Source: Bacteroidetes bacterium UBA1947
Lineage (GTDB): Bacteria > Bacteroidota > Bacteroidia > Chitinophagales > Chitinophagaceae
Length of the DNA stretch: 64,000 bases
Direction: 5' to 3'
Assembly: GCA_002336915.1 (NCBI GenBank)
Contig: DDET01000023.1
Span: 33,075 to 97,074 of the forward strand
The notes beneath the pieces are model-generated. The model worked only from the letters and a program-made list of their open reading frames with translations. It made no database searches and was not told the DNA's origin. Shown here in pieces: positions 9,050 to 17,858 of this stretch. Made by a program: the position numbers and the translations under genes. Each line of letters opens with the position of its first letter. Within the stretch, counting starts at the first letter, position 1.

Positions 9050-9077
9050 AAGTCAAAAGTAAAAAGTAAAAAATCAA
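9050..9077. repeat. Degenerate heptameric AAGTCAA repeat
   Basis: Four heptamers: AAGTCAA, AAGTAAA, AAGTAAA, AAATCAA, directly upstream of the LytTR start codon. Same unit as at 1498-1532. Confidence 0.6.
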
Positions 9078-9101
9078 AAAAGGCACCTTTAGGCGAAAAG
9101 G

Positions 9102-10181
9102 TCAGAGGAGGGGTATTTTTATCGTGTAATCGTCGGGATGATCTTCGATGACTATCGGGGCATCACTATGATAGCTATATAGTTGGGCCAGCTGTTTCAG
9201 ACCCTGCTTATTAGAGGTATCGACCTGGCCGCGTACCTGTTTGTTGTTCTGCACTACCAGGCAGCCATCTTCATCCCATATCGCGATGTATAAAGGGCTT
9301 TCTTTTTGCACCACATTGTGTTTTATAGCATTGTCTATCAACATCTGCAGGGTTACCATCACTATGCCCTTATCTCTTGCATCTTCAGATATGTTCAGTT
9401 TAATATTCAAACCTTCGGCATAGCGAATATGCAGCAACTCAATGTAATGCCCTATGAACCGGGTCTCTTCATCAATGCTAACCACTTCATTTTCCTTGTG
9501 CTGTAGTACATAACGGTACACCTTCGACATATGGCGTACAAACTCGGATGCAAGTTCAGGGTTGGTTTGTATCAAGCCGTCGAGGGATGTCAGGGTATTG
9601 AACAGGTAATGGGGATTAACCTGGTTGCGCAGCTGATGGTATTGGAGGTTGAACTTTTCCCGTTCCAGCTCGGCTGCCTGGATCTGCAGCTTGGCCTTGT
9701 CTTCGACAGACTCCTGCCAATTGTGAAAAAAGTAAAAAGAATAGAAAGCAAAATTGAAGAGGAAAATGAGAATGACAAAAAGTACGGCCACCATGGCAAT
9801 GAACTGGTCATTGATAAAGGGTGGCTTGTAGGGCTCTAACAGAATAGCCATAAGGGTAAACACCGGAGCTATGATAAGGATAGAAAGTGCAATTTGCAGC
9901 AATACCCTTTTTATGGGGCCCTGGCTGAAAGGTATTCTTTTGTCAAGAAATCCATTCAGGGCCTTGATAAGATGCCATATGCAGGTCATGGTAAATACCT
10001 GCAGGAGAAATAATCCTGAATGAACTAAAAGTCCCCATTCAGGTATCATGTAAAAACGCACAAAAGATACAGCAACCGAAAACAGGATGATGATAAAATA
10101 CGGTGTGAACCTGTATTGCAGGAATTGTATCCGCTTTTGCTGGGTGGCTGCCAATGATGTATGTTCTGCGTTTGTGCTCAC
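9102..10181 (-). CDS. LytS/YehU-type sensor histidine kinase
   Basis: Membrane sensor kinase of about 359 residues. I take the GTG at 10181, giving MSTNAEH; a TTG three codons upstream is possible. Four hydrophobic helices fill residues 28-150. A short coiled coil leads to the His_kinase (PF06580-type) domain with the phospho-acceptor His in NQVNPHYLFNTL (about H191). The ATPase N-box is MLIDNAIKHN, and the G-region is reduced to KQGLKQLAQLY. It is embedded between the ABC ATPase gene (12 bp upstream) and its cognate LytTR regulator. The signal is unknown and could be envelope stress or the pump substrate. Confidence 0.9.
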   Translation of the reverse strand: MSTNAEHTSLAATQQKRIQFLQYRFTPYFIIILFSVAVSFVRFYMIPEWGLLVHSGLFLLQVFTMTCIWHLIKALNGFLDKRIPFSQGPIKRVLLQIALSILIIAPVFTLMAILLEPYKPPFINDQFIAMVAVLFVILIFLFNFAFYSFYFFHNWQESVEDKAKLQIQAAELEREKFNLQYHQLRNQVNPHYLFNTLTSLDGLIQTNPELASEFVRHMSKVYRYVLQHKENEVVSIDEETRFIGHYIELLHIRYAEGLNIKLNISEDARDKGIVMVTLQMLIDNAIKHNVVQKESPLYIAIWDEDGCLVVQNNKQVRGQVDTSNKQGLKQLAQLYSYHSDAPIVIEDHPDDYTIKIPLL

Positions 10182-10193
10182 AAAATACAAATC

Positions 10194-10901
10194 TTATTGG
10201 GCATTAGGTTTTAGTTCGGGCTTATGTATGCCTAATATATGCCCGTCTTCCATTTCCACCATCCTGTCTGTGCCATTGGCGAAGTCAAGATCATGGGTGA
10301 CTGTAATAATTGTTTGATTGTTATCTGCAGCTAACTGCCTGAAGATGTCAAAGACGTTTTGAGAATTGACTTTGTCCAGGTTGCCGGTGGGCTCATCACC
10401 CATGATCACCGCAGGGTCGTTGATGAGTGCCCTGGCTATTGCTACGCGCTGCTGCTGCCCGCCGGATAAACGCGAAGTGCTCTTCTTTGCATACATATCC
10501 ATGTCTACAAGCTTCAATTTTTCAATTGCCCTGTGTTCTATTTCGTCCGTACTATATTTACCCAGCTTCAAGGCAGGCAGCATTACATTTTTAAGCGCAG
10601 TGAATTCGGGCAGCAAGTAATGGAACTGGAAAACAAAGCCCAGGTGTTCGTTCCTGAATTTCGACAATTCGTTTTGCTTAAGCCCGGTCAATTTCTGTCC
10701 TTTTATTTCCAGTGTGCCCTCATATGCTGTGTCCATTGTGGATAGGATATACAGCAAAGTGCTCTTACCGCAGCCCGATTTGCCAACTATAGAAAGGAAC
10801 TCGCCTTCCTGCACATCAAAACTTATCCCTTTCAGTACCTGGAATTTTTCAGGCTGATAGAAATACTTAATGATATTATCTGCTTTGAGTACTGCTGCCA
10901 T
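10194..10901 (-). CDS. ABC transporter ATP-binding protein (MacB/LolD type)
   Basis: Cytoplasmic ATPase of 235 residues powering the adjacent permease. Motifs: Walker A GKSGCGKST (40-48), Q-loop FQFHYLLPEF, signature LSGGQQQR (145-152), Walker B AVIMGDEP (164-171) and switch His203 in VTHD. The MacB/LolD/FtsE type is indicated by size and pairing with an FtsX-like permease. It starts 11 bp after the permease stop codon and is followed 12 bp later by the LytS gene. Confidence 0.93.
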   Translation of the reverse strand: MAAVLKADNIIKYFYQPEKFQVLKGISFDVQEGEFLSIVGKSGCGKSTLLYILSTMDTAYEGTLEIKGQKLTGLKQNELSKFRNEHLGFVFQFHYLLPEFTALKNVMLPALKLGKYSTDEIEHRAIEKLKLVDMDMYAKKSTSRLSGGQQQRVAIARALINDPAVIMGDEPTGNLDKVNSQNVFDIFRQLAADNNQTIITVTHDLDFANGTDRMVEMEDGHILGIHKPELKPNAQ

Positions 10902-10912
10902 TGTGCTTTATT

Positions 10913-12175
10913 TTACCCCCTGAGTATCTGTACAGGGTCTACTTTTGATGCTTTTTTAGAAGGAAAATATCCTGCGAACAATGTCGTGACAAATCCAAAA
11001 AATACTCCCTCAACGTAATGTAGCGGGTTAAAATTGACGGGGAATGTATTGAGCCGCAGGAACTGCCCTGCCGGGAAAGGTGTGATTGAAAGCAAGTAGC
11101 TGAAGAAAAAACCAACCGACAAACCAAGTATGGCACCTGCAAGGCCAATCATTATTGACTGTAAAAGAAAAATACCAACGATGTCGCTGCCCTGGAAACC
11201 TGTGGCCTTCAATATCGCAATGTCCTTCATCTTATTGATGATGTTCATGTTCATGATATTGTAGATGCCAAAGCCTGCAACGGTGAGCAGTGTAGTGCAA
11301 ACAACGATCGTCAATATGTTACGAATTTTATCGCCTGCAAGAAGAGACGCATTAGCAGTCTCCCAATCTTCGATATACACATCTTTTAACCTGTTTTTTA
11401 GTTTTTCAGTGAATGCATGAGCGCCTTGAATGTCCTTTAGCTTTATGTTTAGATCTGTTATGTAAGAAGGGTCTTCGCCTAATATCTTCTGCACGGTAGA
11501 TAAAGTAGCGTAGCAGCGGCTCTCGTCCATGGCCGTGATGCCGAAAGAAAAAATGCCCACCACTTTTAAAGTAAAGTTGCCCCCCTGCGGTGTGGTAACG
11601 CTCACACGGTCACCCACAGTAACATTCATTTTCTCTGCCAGACCTTTGCCCATTAAAACCACGTCTGAGCCTTTCAGGAGGCCTTCCACTTCCCCATAAT
11701 CCATCTTTTTTTCCAGGCTGAATAACTGCTCTTGTTTTTTCACATCTATGCCCAGGATATTACCGGGTATCTGTACCGGGCCGTTGTTGTAAAACACCTG
11801 CGATGATACCTGCGGGGCCACACCGTACACCTCGGGCATGTTCTCTATTTGCTGGGCCATTGTGAGGCCGTTCTTTATCTTCGACAGTTCATTCTTAGGC
11901 CTTTGGTGCTGCACTATGTACCAGTCATTTTTACTTTGCGGCTTATTGAGGCTTACTATTTTTTTCTGATCTATTTCTATAGGCTTATAGATATGCAGGT
12001 GCGGCGTATTGTCCATAGCCATATCTTCCAGGAACTGGTTGACCCCGGTCATAAAGCTGATCATAATGATGAACATGGAAATACCGAACATCACCCCCAG
12101 CATCGCTATCAGGCTTTGCTTCTTCTTGGTAACAAGATGGGTGAGCGCTATTTGAAATGCTAATTTCCAGTTCAT
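10913..12175 (-). CDS. ABC transporter permease, MacB/FtsX-like
   Basis: Inner-membrane permease of 420 residues with the four-helix MacB topology: one N-terminal helix (about 18-45), a large periplasmic MacB-PCD-like domain (about 46-280) and three C-terminal helices containing the FtsX domain. The ending KASKVDPVQILRG is typical of the family. Its ATG overlaps the stop of the upstream adaptor gene (12172-12175), which indicates translational coupling. It carries no fused nucleotide-binding domain; the ATPase is the separate next gene. Confidence 0.92.
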   Translation of the reverse strand: MNWKLAFQIALTHLVTKKKQSLIAMLGVMFGISMFIIMISFMTGVNQFLEDMAMDNTPHLHIYKPIEIDQKKIVSLNKPQSKNDWYIVQHQRPKNELSKIKNGLTMAQQIENMPEVYGVAPQVSSQVFYNNGPVQIPGNILGIDVKKQEQLFSLEKKMDYGEVEGLLKGSDVVLMGKGLAEKMNVTVGDRVSVTTPQGGNFTLKVVGIFSFGITAMDESRCYATLSTVQKILGEDPSYITDLNIKLKDIQGAHAFTEKLKNRLKDVYIEDWETANASLLAGDKIRNILTIVVCTTLLTVAGFGIYNIMNMNIINKMKDIAILKATGFQGSDIVGIFLLQSIMIGLAGAILGLSVGFFFSYLLSITPFPAGQFLRLNTFPVNFNPLHYVEGVFFGFVTTLFAGYFPSKKASKVDPVQILRG

Positions 12176-13263
12176 TTCTTTACAATTACGGTTGTTGTTT
12201 GGTCTATACCGCCAAGTACCTGCACATACTCATCGTCCTCAATGCCTTTTTTTATCTTTACCTTTTCTTCTTTACCATCTTTCTTTATTATTACGCTGTC
12301 TCCTTTCAGTACTGCCCCTTTCGGTAATGCCAGCACTTGTTGTTTTTCGGCTACTACTATGTTAGCTTCCAGGTTAAGACCATACATGCCGGTGGGTATT
12401 GTGTCATCCAGTTCCGCATCGGCCCGGAAAGATTGCTCCACTTTACTGAGCAGTGGGTATATCTTGGCGATATGTGCACTGAAAACCTTGTCGGGGAAGG
12501 CGTCCATAGTGATCACTACCTTTTGGCCATTATGTATCTTATCAAGATCATCCTCATCTATCAAAAGCCTTGCAAACATTTTACCCGCACCTATCAATGC
12601 AACAGGCTGGTTAGGCATTACCAGGTCGCCCTGCTTTTTATAGATATCATACACCACACCATTCACAAAGCTCTTCAGGTTGCCTACTCCCGACTGTGCC
12701 GCAGCTACTGATAGTTGGTTTTTAGCCTGCTGCAATTGCAGGTCGCCCGCCAGCTTTTGCTGTTGCCATTGCTGGCGCAGGTTCTGGTAGTTCTTCAGTG
12801 AACTTTGGTATTGCAGGTAATATTTTTCGTTTGTACTGGCAGAGATGGCGTTCTGGTCGAACAGGTTCTTATACCTAACGTATTGCAGGCTATCCTGTGC
12901 TTTTTGAATACGGGCCACATCTATACGGCCTTCCAGCTCGCGCAGGGCCGGGGCGTTGTCGTTGACCGAGGGTATTGTTTTTTGAACTACCTGGCTGGCG
13001 CCTTGCTCCTGCACCTGGCGTACCTCGCTGCTTATCTTAAAGAGCAACTGACCGGTATGCACGGTATCGCCTTCCTTAACAAAGGCATCGACCAAATACC
13101 CGTCAACGCTCGACACTACTTTATATTCCTCCTTGGGCACCAGTGAACCTGAGGCGTAAACTGCGGAGGTAAGCAGTTTCAGTTCGGGGTGTATCTCGTC
13201 CTGCTTACTTTTACATCCTGCCACAACAAGGGCCAATACAAGCCATAATAGCTGTCGCTTCAT
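12172..13263 (-). CDS. Efflux periplasmic adaptor lipoprotein (HlyD/MFP family)
   Basis: Membrane-fusion protein of 363 residues linking the ABC permease to TolC. A lipobox VVAGC puts the lipidated Cys at residue 17, so it is probably membrane-anchored. A lipoyl/barrel-sandwich half with SSVDGYLVDAFVKEGDTVHTGQLLFKI (about 48-75) is followed by a coiled-coil hairpin (about 110-190). The second half-motif is GNLKSFVNGVVYDIYKKQGDLV, and beta-barrel strands follow. It starts 4 bp after the TolC-like stop and overlaps the permease ATG. Confidence 0.92.
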   Translation of the reverse strand: MKRQLLWLVLALVVAGCKSKQDEIHPELKLLTSAVYASGSLVPKEEYKVVSSVDGYLVDAFVKEGDTVHTGQLLFKISSEVRQVQEQGASQVVQKTIPSVNDNAPALRELEGRIDVARIQKAQDSLQYVRYKNLFDQNAISASTNEKYYLQYQSSLKNYQNLRQQWQQQKLAGDLQLQQAKNQLSVAAAQSGVGNLKSFVNGVVYDIYKKQGDLVMPNQPVALIGAGKMFARLLIDEDDLDKIHNGQKVVITMDAFPDKVFSAHIAKIYPLLSKVEQSFRADAELDDTIPTGMYGLNLEANIVVAEKQQVLALPKGAVLKGDSVIIKKDGKEEKVKIKKGIEDDEYVQVLGGIDQTTTVIVKK

Positions 13264-13267
13264 TGAT

Positions 13268-14566
13268 CTAAAATTTTTGCGTGCTTAATAAATAATATAA
13301 TATTCCATCTGCCAGATTCTGCAAGTACTCGATCTTTGCCCGGTTGTATTCCATGAAAATATTGTTGAACTCATCAAACTCCATTAAGCCCTCCTTTATA
13401 TTAAGACGGGCTATGCGAAGATTATCAGATGCATTTTTAACTTTTTGCTCCAGCAAGCTGTGCTTGGCAAGGGCTGTGTTATACTGCGTATGCCAGTCCT
13501 GCATTTGCTGGGTTAGGCTGTCGCGGGTTTGTTGTTGTCCCAGTTTAGCGATCTTCAGCTGCAGACCGTTCTTAATTCGTGTTGACCGATAAAAATTTCC
13601 CTGGAATAATGGGAAGTCAAGGCGCAAGCCTACGTCGGCAAAGTCAAACTCTACATTATTCACCCCTGATTCAAATTTACTCTGCATGTTATAGGCATAC
13701 TTTCCATTGAGAGCCAGCTTGGGCAAGCCTGCCTTTTTGCTTTCTGCAAAAGCGAGTTGTGCCACTCTTACTTTCATATCGGCTTCCTGCCAAGCTGGTC
13801 TGCCCGATGCATCAACACCGGGAGGCAGCAGAGACCAGCTAAATCCCTCTATAGATTCACTTAGCACAACCGAGTCACTACCTAAATTGAGTATCGCCGT
13901 AAGCGCATTATTAGTTTGTTCCAGGCTTTTTCTCGAATCCACTCCCGCAGTCTGCACATCGATCTGTAAATTCCTTGTGCGGTTAAGGTCCTGTGGGTTC
14001 ACCACGCCCTGACTATTGCGTGCGTCAATTATTCGCAGAAGCTCGTCTGAAGTTTCCCTGTTCTCATCGTTCAGCTTCAACACCTCCTTGGTAACCAGAG
14101 CTTTGTAGTAGACCTGGGCCAGCATAATATGAAAATTTTCAAGGGCCGTTTGACTTGCGGAGAGGGATTGTTGGTATTGCGCCCGGGCCTTTGAAAGCTG
14201 CGCCCATTTTTCAAGGTTTACTACAGGCAGGCTCACTTCCGCACCGGTGGTAAAAACATAGGGTAATCCAAACTGCGCCTTGAGATAAGTTCCCGGTTTG
14301 CCACCCAATACCTCCGCCGGTATCACCTGGGTGGGAATGAGTGGATAATAGTCGCCTGTAGCGAAGGCATTTATCTTGGGATACAGCCCCGATGCCTGCA
14401 CGCGTACATCCTGCTGGGTAACAAGCGGTTGCAGCTTTGCCATTTGCGATGCAGGCGCATGTTCGTCGGCATACTGCAAGAGGGACTGCAAACTATTTAT
14501 CTGCACCTGAGCCCTGGTGAGACCCGGAACCAGGAGCATACCCAACAGTGCTAAAACAAAGCGCAT
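13268..14566 (-). CDS. TolC-family outer-membrane efflux protein
   Basis: Outer-membrane channel of the tripartite pump, 432 residues. The start at 14566 gives a normal signal peptide (1-19, ending LTRAQ); the open frame extends 40 codons upstream to 14686 without family similarity. Two long coiled-coil halves are recognisable: the first around QYQQSLSASQTALENFHIMLAQ and ARNSQGVVNPQDLNRTRN, the second around NIKEGLMEFDEFNNIFMEYNRAK near the C-terminus. It is the first gene of the efflux operon (TolC, adaptor, permease, ATPase, LytS, LytTR), with 4-55 bp spacings. Confidence 0.9.
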   Translation of the reverse strand: MRFVLALLGMLLVPGLTRAQVQINSLQSLLQYADEHAPASQMAKLQPLVTQQDVRVQASGLYPKINAFATGDYYPLIPTQVIPAEVLGGKPGTYLKAQFGLPYVFTTGAEVSLPVVNLEKWAQLSKARAQYQQSLSASQTALENFHIMLAQVYYKALVTKEVLKLNDENRETSDELLRIIDARNSQGVVNPQDLNRTRNLQIDVQTAGVDSRKSLEQTNNALTAILNLGSDSVVLSESIEGFSWSLLPPGVDASGRPAWQEADMKVRVAQLAFAESKKAGLPKLALNGKYAYNMQSKFESGVNNVEFDFADVGLRLDFPLFQGNFYRSTRIKNGLQLKIAKLGQQQTRDSLTQQMQDWHTQYNTALAKHSLLEQKVKNASDNLRIARLNIKEGLMEFDEFNNIFMEYNRAKIEYLQNLADGILYYLLSTQKF

Positions 14567-14819
14567 TGTATAAATTTTCCACAAAAAGAATACAATAGCC
14601 CTTCCCTTGCAAATGATACACACCGAAGCGGAAGAAATAAACAAGGAAGCGGAAAAGACGAAGATCAGCCTAACACCCAGAAACAATATCTCCGCTAATA
14701 AATTTCATATATTAGCTATACAAAGGGTAGGAGTAGCAAGGACTTTATGAACAGTACAGTCACAGAACCGGTAAAAGACCAGGCGTCTGCAGAGTATGGC
14801 CCTGGGTCGCCAGTCGCAA

Positions 14820-15677
14820 TTAAGCTAGTTCCTTTATCATTTCAAACTGTGAGCCACGTAGTGGTATTCCATTGTTTTCCATAAAAGCATTCATCGACTC
14901 ACAAGTAGTTTCAATGTTGATCACTTTAAAAGCGTTATGTTCATTGTATTTCAATAGCTGCTTAAGAATACCCGAAGCAATCCCCCTTCTCCTGTATGCT
15001 TTATCAACCGCGATTTGTGTTATGTCACCCGATGAGGGCTCGGTGATGCCGTAGGCTATTAATTTATCGTTATCAAAAACGCCTATTATCTTAAATTCAT
15101 CCAATGCCCTCTCAATAGATTCGAAACTATTTTGCCAGGAGGGAACAAAGTCCCACATTTGCATCATTTCTTCTCTTTTACCTAAATCAACATCGCGCAG
15201 GGTATATGACGAGAGTAGCACTTTTGAGTTCAGTCGCAGCTCAGCCATGTTTTGAACATAATAATTAAACTCCCTGCTTACCTTAAAACCAATATTAGAA
15301 TAAACCGAAACAGCCGCAGCGTTATCCTGCAGCACCTCCAAAATATATTGCTGTATTCCTTCGGCCCTAAGAGAAGGTATTGAGGCAGCAAAGATCTTTC
15401 CTGCAAGGCCGCGCCCCCTGTATTCTTTTATGGTGCCGGTGCCTGTGTCATATGCGGTTTTTAGTCCCTTGAAGGGGCCTATGCCATTCAAAGTAAAGGC
15501 CACAAGCCTGTGGTCATCAAAAGCACCAAAAGACAGTTCAGGGACGTACCCCCTGCGCTTGAGTAGCTGCCCGAACTCAGCGCGGGTCCATGTTCGTTCG
15601 TAGTCACGAAATGCATCTTCCCAGGCTACATACAACTCATCGAGGCCAATTCCTGTAAGAGACTTGATCTGCTCCAT
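14820..15677 (-). CDS. Double-GNAT N-acetyltransferase
   Basis: Cytoplasmic protein of 285 residues containing two GNAT folds in tandem. The N-terminal one has the acetyl-CoA loop IKEYRGRGLAGKIF (about 84-97) followed by AAVSVYSNIGFKV. The C-terminal one has QIAVDKAYRRRGIASGILK (about 223-241) and ends NAFMENNGIPLRGSQFEM. I use the ATG at 15677 (MEQIKSL) rather than the longer frame to 15701. Substrate unknown. It is transcribed away from the following thioredoxin gene. Confidence 0.85.
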   Translation of the reverse strand: MEQIKSLTGIGLDELYVAWEDAFRDYERTWTRAEFGQLLKRRGYVPELSFGAFDDHRLVAFTLNGIGPFKGLKTAYDTGTGTIKEYRGRGLAGKIFAASIPSLRAEGIQQYILEVLQDNAAAVSVYSNIGFKVSREFNYYVQNMAELRLNSKVLLSSYTLRDVDLGKREEMMQMWDFVPSWQNSFESIERALDEFKIIGVFDNDKLIAYGITEPSSGDITQIAVDKAYRRRGIASGILKQLLKYNEHNAFKVINIETTCESMNAFMENNGIPLRGSQFEMIKELA

Positions 15678-15778
15678 ACAACTGCAAGTTATAGAAAACA
15701 CAAAAAGTCCTCACGGCTGTCCTTAAATTGTCCGAAAAGCCCTAATTTGTAACCATATTATATACAATGTCTTTGTTT

Positions 15779-16306
15779 ATGAAACGATTACAACTTCTTT
15801 TTGTGCTGTTTCTCCTATTGGGTGCAGTGCCTTCTTTTGCTCAAAAGGCCCTTGCAAAAAGCGATACGCTTGTTTGGTATACCAGCCTGGAACAGGCCCA
15901 GAAATTATCCCTGGCAAAACATAAACCCATATTCGGTTTCTTTACCGGTAGCGACTGGTGTGGCTGGTGCCGTAAATTGCAGAACGATGTTTTTGCGAAA
16001 CCGGAATTTATTAAATGGGCACGGCAGAATGTGATACTACTTGAGTTGGATTTCCCCAGGCGTAAACAATTGTCGCCCGAACTGGTGCAGCAGAACAATA
16101 ACCTGCAGCAGGCGTTTAAAGTTACAGGCTACCCTACGGTTTGGCTTTTTTATCTAAACAAGGATGAAGCTGCTAAGAAAATGACCATTACTGCACTAGG
16201 CTCCTTAGGCTACCCTGGCGGTGCCGTAGCAGGCAAGGAGGAGGTGAAATTCCTTGGCGATGCAAATCTTATACTGGCCAACAATAAGGTTAAGAAAGGC
16301 GCTTAG
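15779..16306 (+). CDS. Secreted thioredoxin-fold protein
   Basis: Periplasmic thiol-disulfide protein of 175 residues. The ATG at 15779 opens the signal peptide (1-22, ending PSFAQ); an in-frame ATG four codons upstream is possible. The redox motif is C61-G-W-C64 in GSDWCGWCRKLQ, and the cis-Pro segment is GYPTVWLF. This resembles the DUF255/thioredoxin_7 type found in many Bacteroidota, with a probable role in disulfide reduction or cytochrome/oxidative-stress maintenance. A GNAT gene follows after 5 bp. Confidence 0.85.
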   Translation: MKRLQLLFVLFLLLGAVPSFAQKALAKSDTLVWYTSLEQAQKLSLAKHKPIFGFFTGSDWCGWCRKLQNDVFAKPEFIKWARQNVILLELDFPRRKQLSPELVQQNNNLQQAFKVTGYPTVWLFYLNKDEAAKKMTITALGSLGYPGGAVAGKEEVKFLGDANLILANNKVKKGA

Positions 16307-16311
16307 ATATA

Positions 16312-16806
16312 ATGCAAGGTCATTACACTACCTCCCGCTTGTCATTAAATACAGTGACATTAGCTGATATTGAATTTATTACTGAGCTGGTGAACACGCC
16401 CGAGTGGATAAAGTTCATTGGTGATAGAAATGTACATAGTCATCAGGAGGCTACTGAATACATTCAGAGGATTATCGACAATCGCAATATCAATTATTGG
16501 GTAATAACCATTAAAGGAACACAGGTACCTATCGGCATTATTACATTCATCAAGCGCGACTATTTAGATCATCATGATATTGGCTTTGCCTTGCTTGCCC
16601 GTCATACCAGGCTTGGCTATGCTTACGAAGCTGCTTCCGCCGTACTAGCTGAAGCACTAAAAGAACATTCCACGGTCGTTGCTACAACGATAAAAGAAAA
16701 CAATAATTCAATTCAACTCCTTGAAAAACTGGGCTTGAAATTTGAACGGGAGACAGTGAAAGAAAATGAGGCTATACTATTGTACTCTATTTCAGCCGGC
16801 AATTAG
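16312..16806 (+). CDS. RimJ/RimL-type GNAT N-acetyltransferase
   Basis: Acetyltransferase of 164 residues. RLSLNTVTLADIEFITELVNTPEWI is the usual start of ribosomal-protein-type GNATs. The acetyl-CoA loop region reads RHTRLGYAYEAASAVL (about 102-117), then ENNNSIQLLEKLGLKFER. Co-directional with the thioredoxin gene and separated by 5 bp, so the two are likely co-transcribed. Substrate not determined. Confidence 0.85.
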   Translation: MQGHYTTSRLSLNTVTLADIEFITELVNTPEWIKFIGDRNVHSHQEATEYIQRIIDNRNINYWVITIKGTQVPIGIITFIKRDYLDHHDIGFALLARHTRLGYAYEAASAVLAEALKEHSTVVATTIKENNNSIQLLEKLGLKFERETVKENEAILLYSISAGN

Positions 16807-16828
16807 CGGCAAGCCTGTCACCAAAGAC

Positions 16829-17245
16829 TTAATCGAGTGCTTCAAATACCAGTTCCTGAACGCCATTTCTCCAGGTTTTATCACCCAATGTCTTTAATAG
16901 AGACAGATCCTCGTCAAATACCTTTGCGAAAATATTACTGCAGTCAAGCAGGTGCCCCTCGCCGTATAGTATTCCCATACACTTACCCACCTTGTTCCTT
17001 TTTGGCCTTAAAGGACCGATAACTACCTCCCCCGGCGCAACGAAAACCGATGAATTTTCCTGTGCAATATCCAACTCAGGGGCATTGTCAATCCATATTT
17101 CTTCTCCCGACACCCTGCCATACAGGAACGTTCTTGTAAAAGGGAGCGTTTGCGCAAAAGCCGCAGATGTTGCCGGTGCATCAGCCAGGTAATAGCCAAA
17201 ACGTATCACTACGCCATCCTGAGTTTTGATTCGAAATCCTGTCAT
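16829..17245 (-). CDS. Cyclophilin-like fold protein (DUF3830-like), uncharacterised
   Basis: A 138-residue cytoplasmic protein. The segment AFAQTLPFTRTFLYGRVSGEEIWI, then GEVVIGPLRPKRNKVGKCMGILYGEG, resembles the small bacterial cyclophilin-like/DUF3830 family. Catalytic activity cannot be inferred. It is convergent with the GNAT gene at 16312 (22 bp apart) and followed on its own strand by nothing obvious. Confidence 0.5.
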   Translation of the reverse strand: MTGFRIKTQDGVVIRFGYYLADAPATSAAFAQTLPFTRTFLYGRVSGEEIWIDNAPELDIAQENSSVFVAPGEVVIGPLRPKRNKVGKCMGILYGEGHLLDCSNIFAKVFDEDLSLLKTLGDKTWRNGVQELVFEALD

Positions 17246-17292
17246 TTGTTTTTTCTTATTAACGGATACACTATGAAAAAATTATCCCGATG

Positions 17293-17769
17293 CTAGCTCA
17301 TACCTATCATCATTTTAATATTTGCCCTTGCATACTCTTGTGTATCCAGCGGTATCTCTTCAAAACCAAGTTTGTAATACAGTTGTATCGCTTCAGCCGA
17401 AGTATCTCTGTTTGAATAGAGCTCCACTTTTTTAGCAGCGAGCTCACGTGCCCGTTCCAAAGTAGCGAGGCCAAGCAAATGCCCGATCTTAAAGCCGCGC
17501 ATGTCTTCGCGAACAGTCATTTTAGTGAGTTCATAGAGTCCATTCCCTTTATTCTTTAATGCACAGGTGCCTACAACCTCCTCTTCATATATAGCAACCA
17601 ATATACAGCCACCACCGTTTAGTATATATTTATCGGGATTGTCCAGCACTTCTATATCCACGTCCTCCACCACATGGGCCTTCTCTATCCACGCAACATT
17701 AAGGTCTTTAAAAGGCTTTTGATATTCAGGCTTGTAGTCTGTTATTTCAACTTTTCGTTCATTCGTCAT
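17293..17769 (-). CDS. GNAT family N-acetyltransferase
   Basis: A 158-residue GNAT. GGCILVAIYEEEVVGTCALK is strand 2-4, ELTKMTVREDMRGFKIGHLLGLATLERA is the acetyl-CoA binding core, and KVELYSNRDTSAEAIQLYYKLGFEEIP is the C-terminal half. No signal peptide. Substrate unknown. It precedes the cyclophilin-like gene on the same strand by 47 bp, so co-transcription is possible. Confidence 0.85.
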   Translation of the reverse strand: MTNERKVEITDYKPEYQKPFKDLNVAWIEKAHVVEDVDIEVLDNPDKYILNGGGCILVAIYEEEVVGTCALKNKGNGLYELTKMTVREDMRGFKIGHLLGLATLERARELAAKKVELYSNRDTSAEAIQLYYKLGFEEIPLDTQEYARANIKMMIGMS

Positions 17770-17858
17770 AAGGGAGCATTATTATGACGCAAATTTCTGT
17801 AGCTTTTTTGAAAGATAACAGATACAAATTTTCAAATTAACACCAGCACAGTTGATAT

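Noticed and set aside
12760..13160. A possible coiled-coil protein antisense to the adaptor gene
   Set aside because: Shadow frame of the adaptor coiled coil, no independent start or homology.
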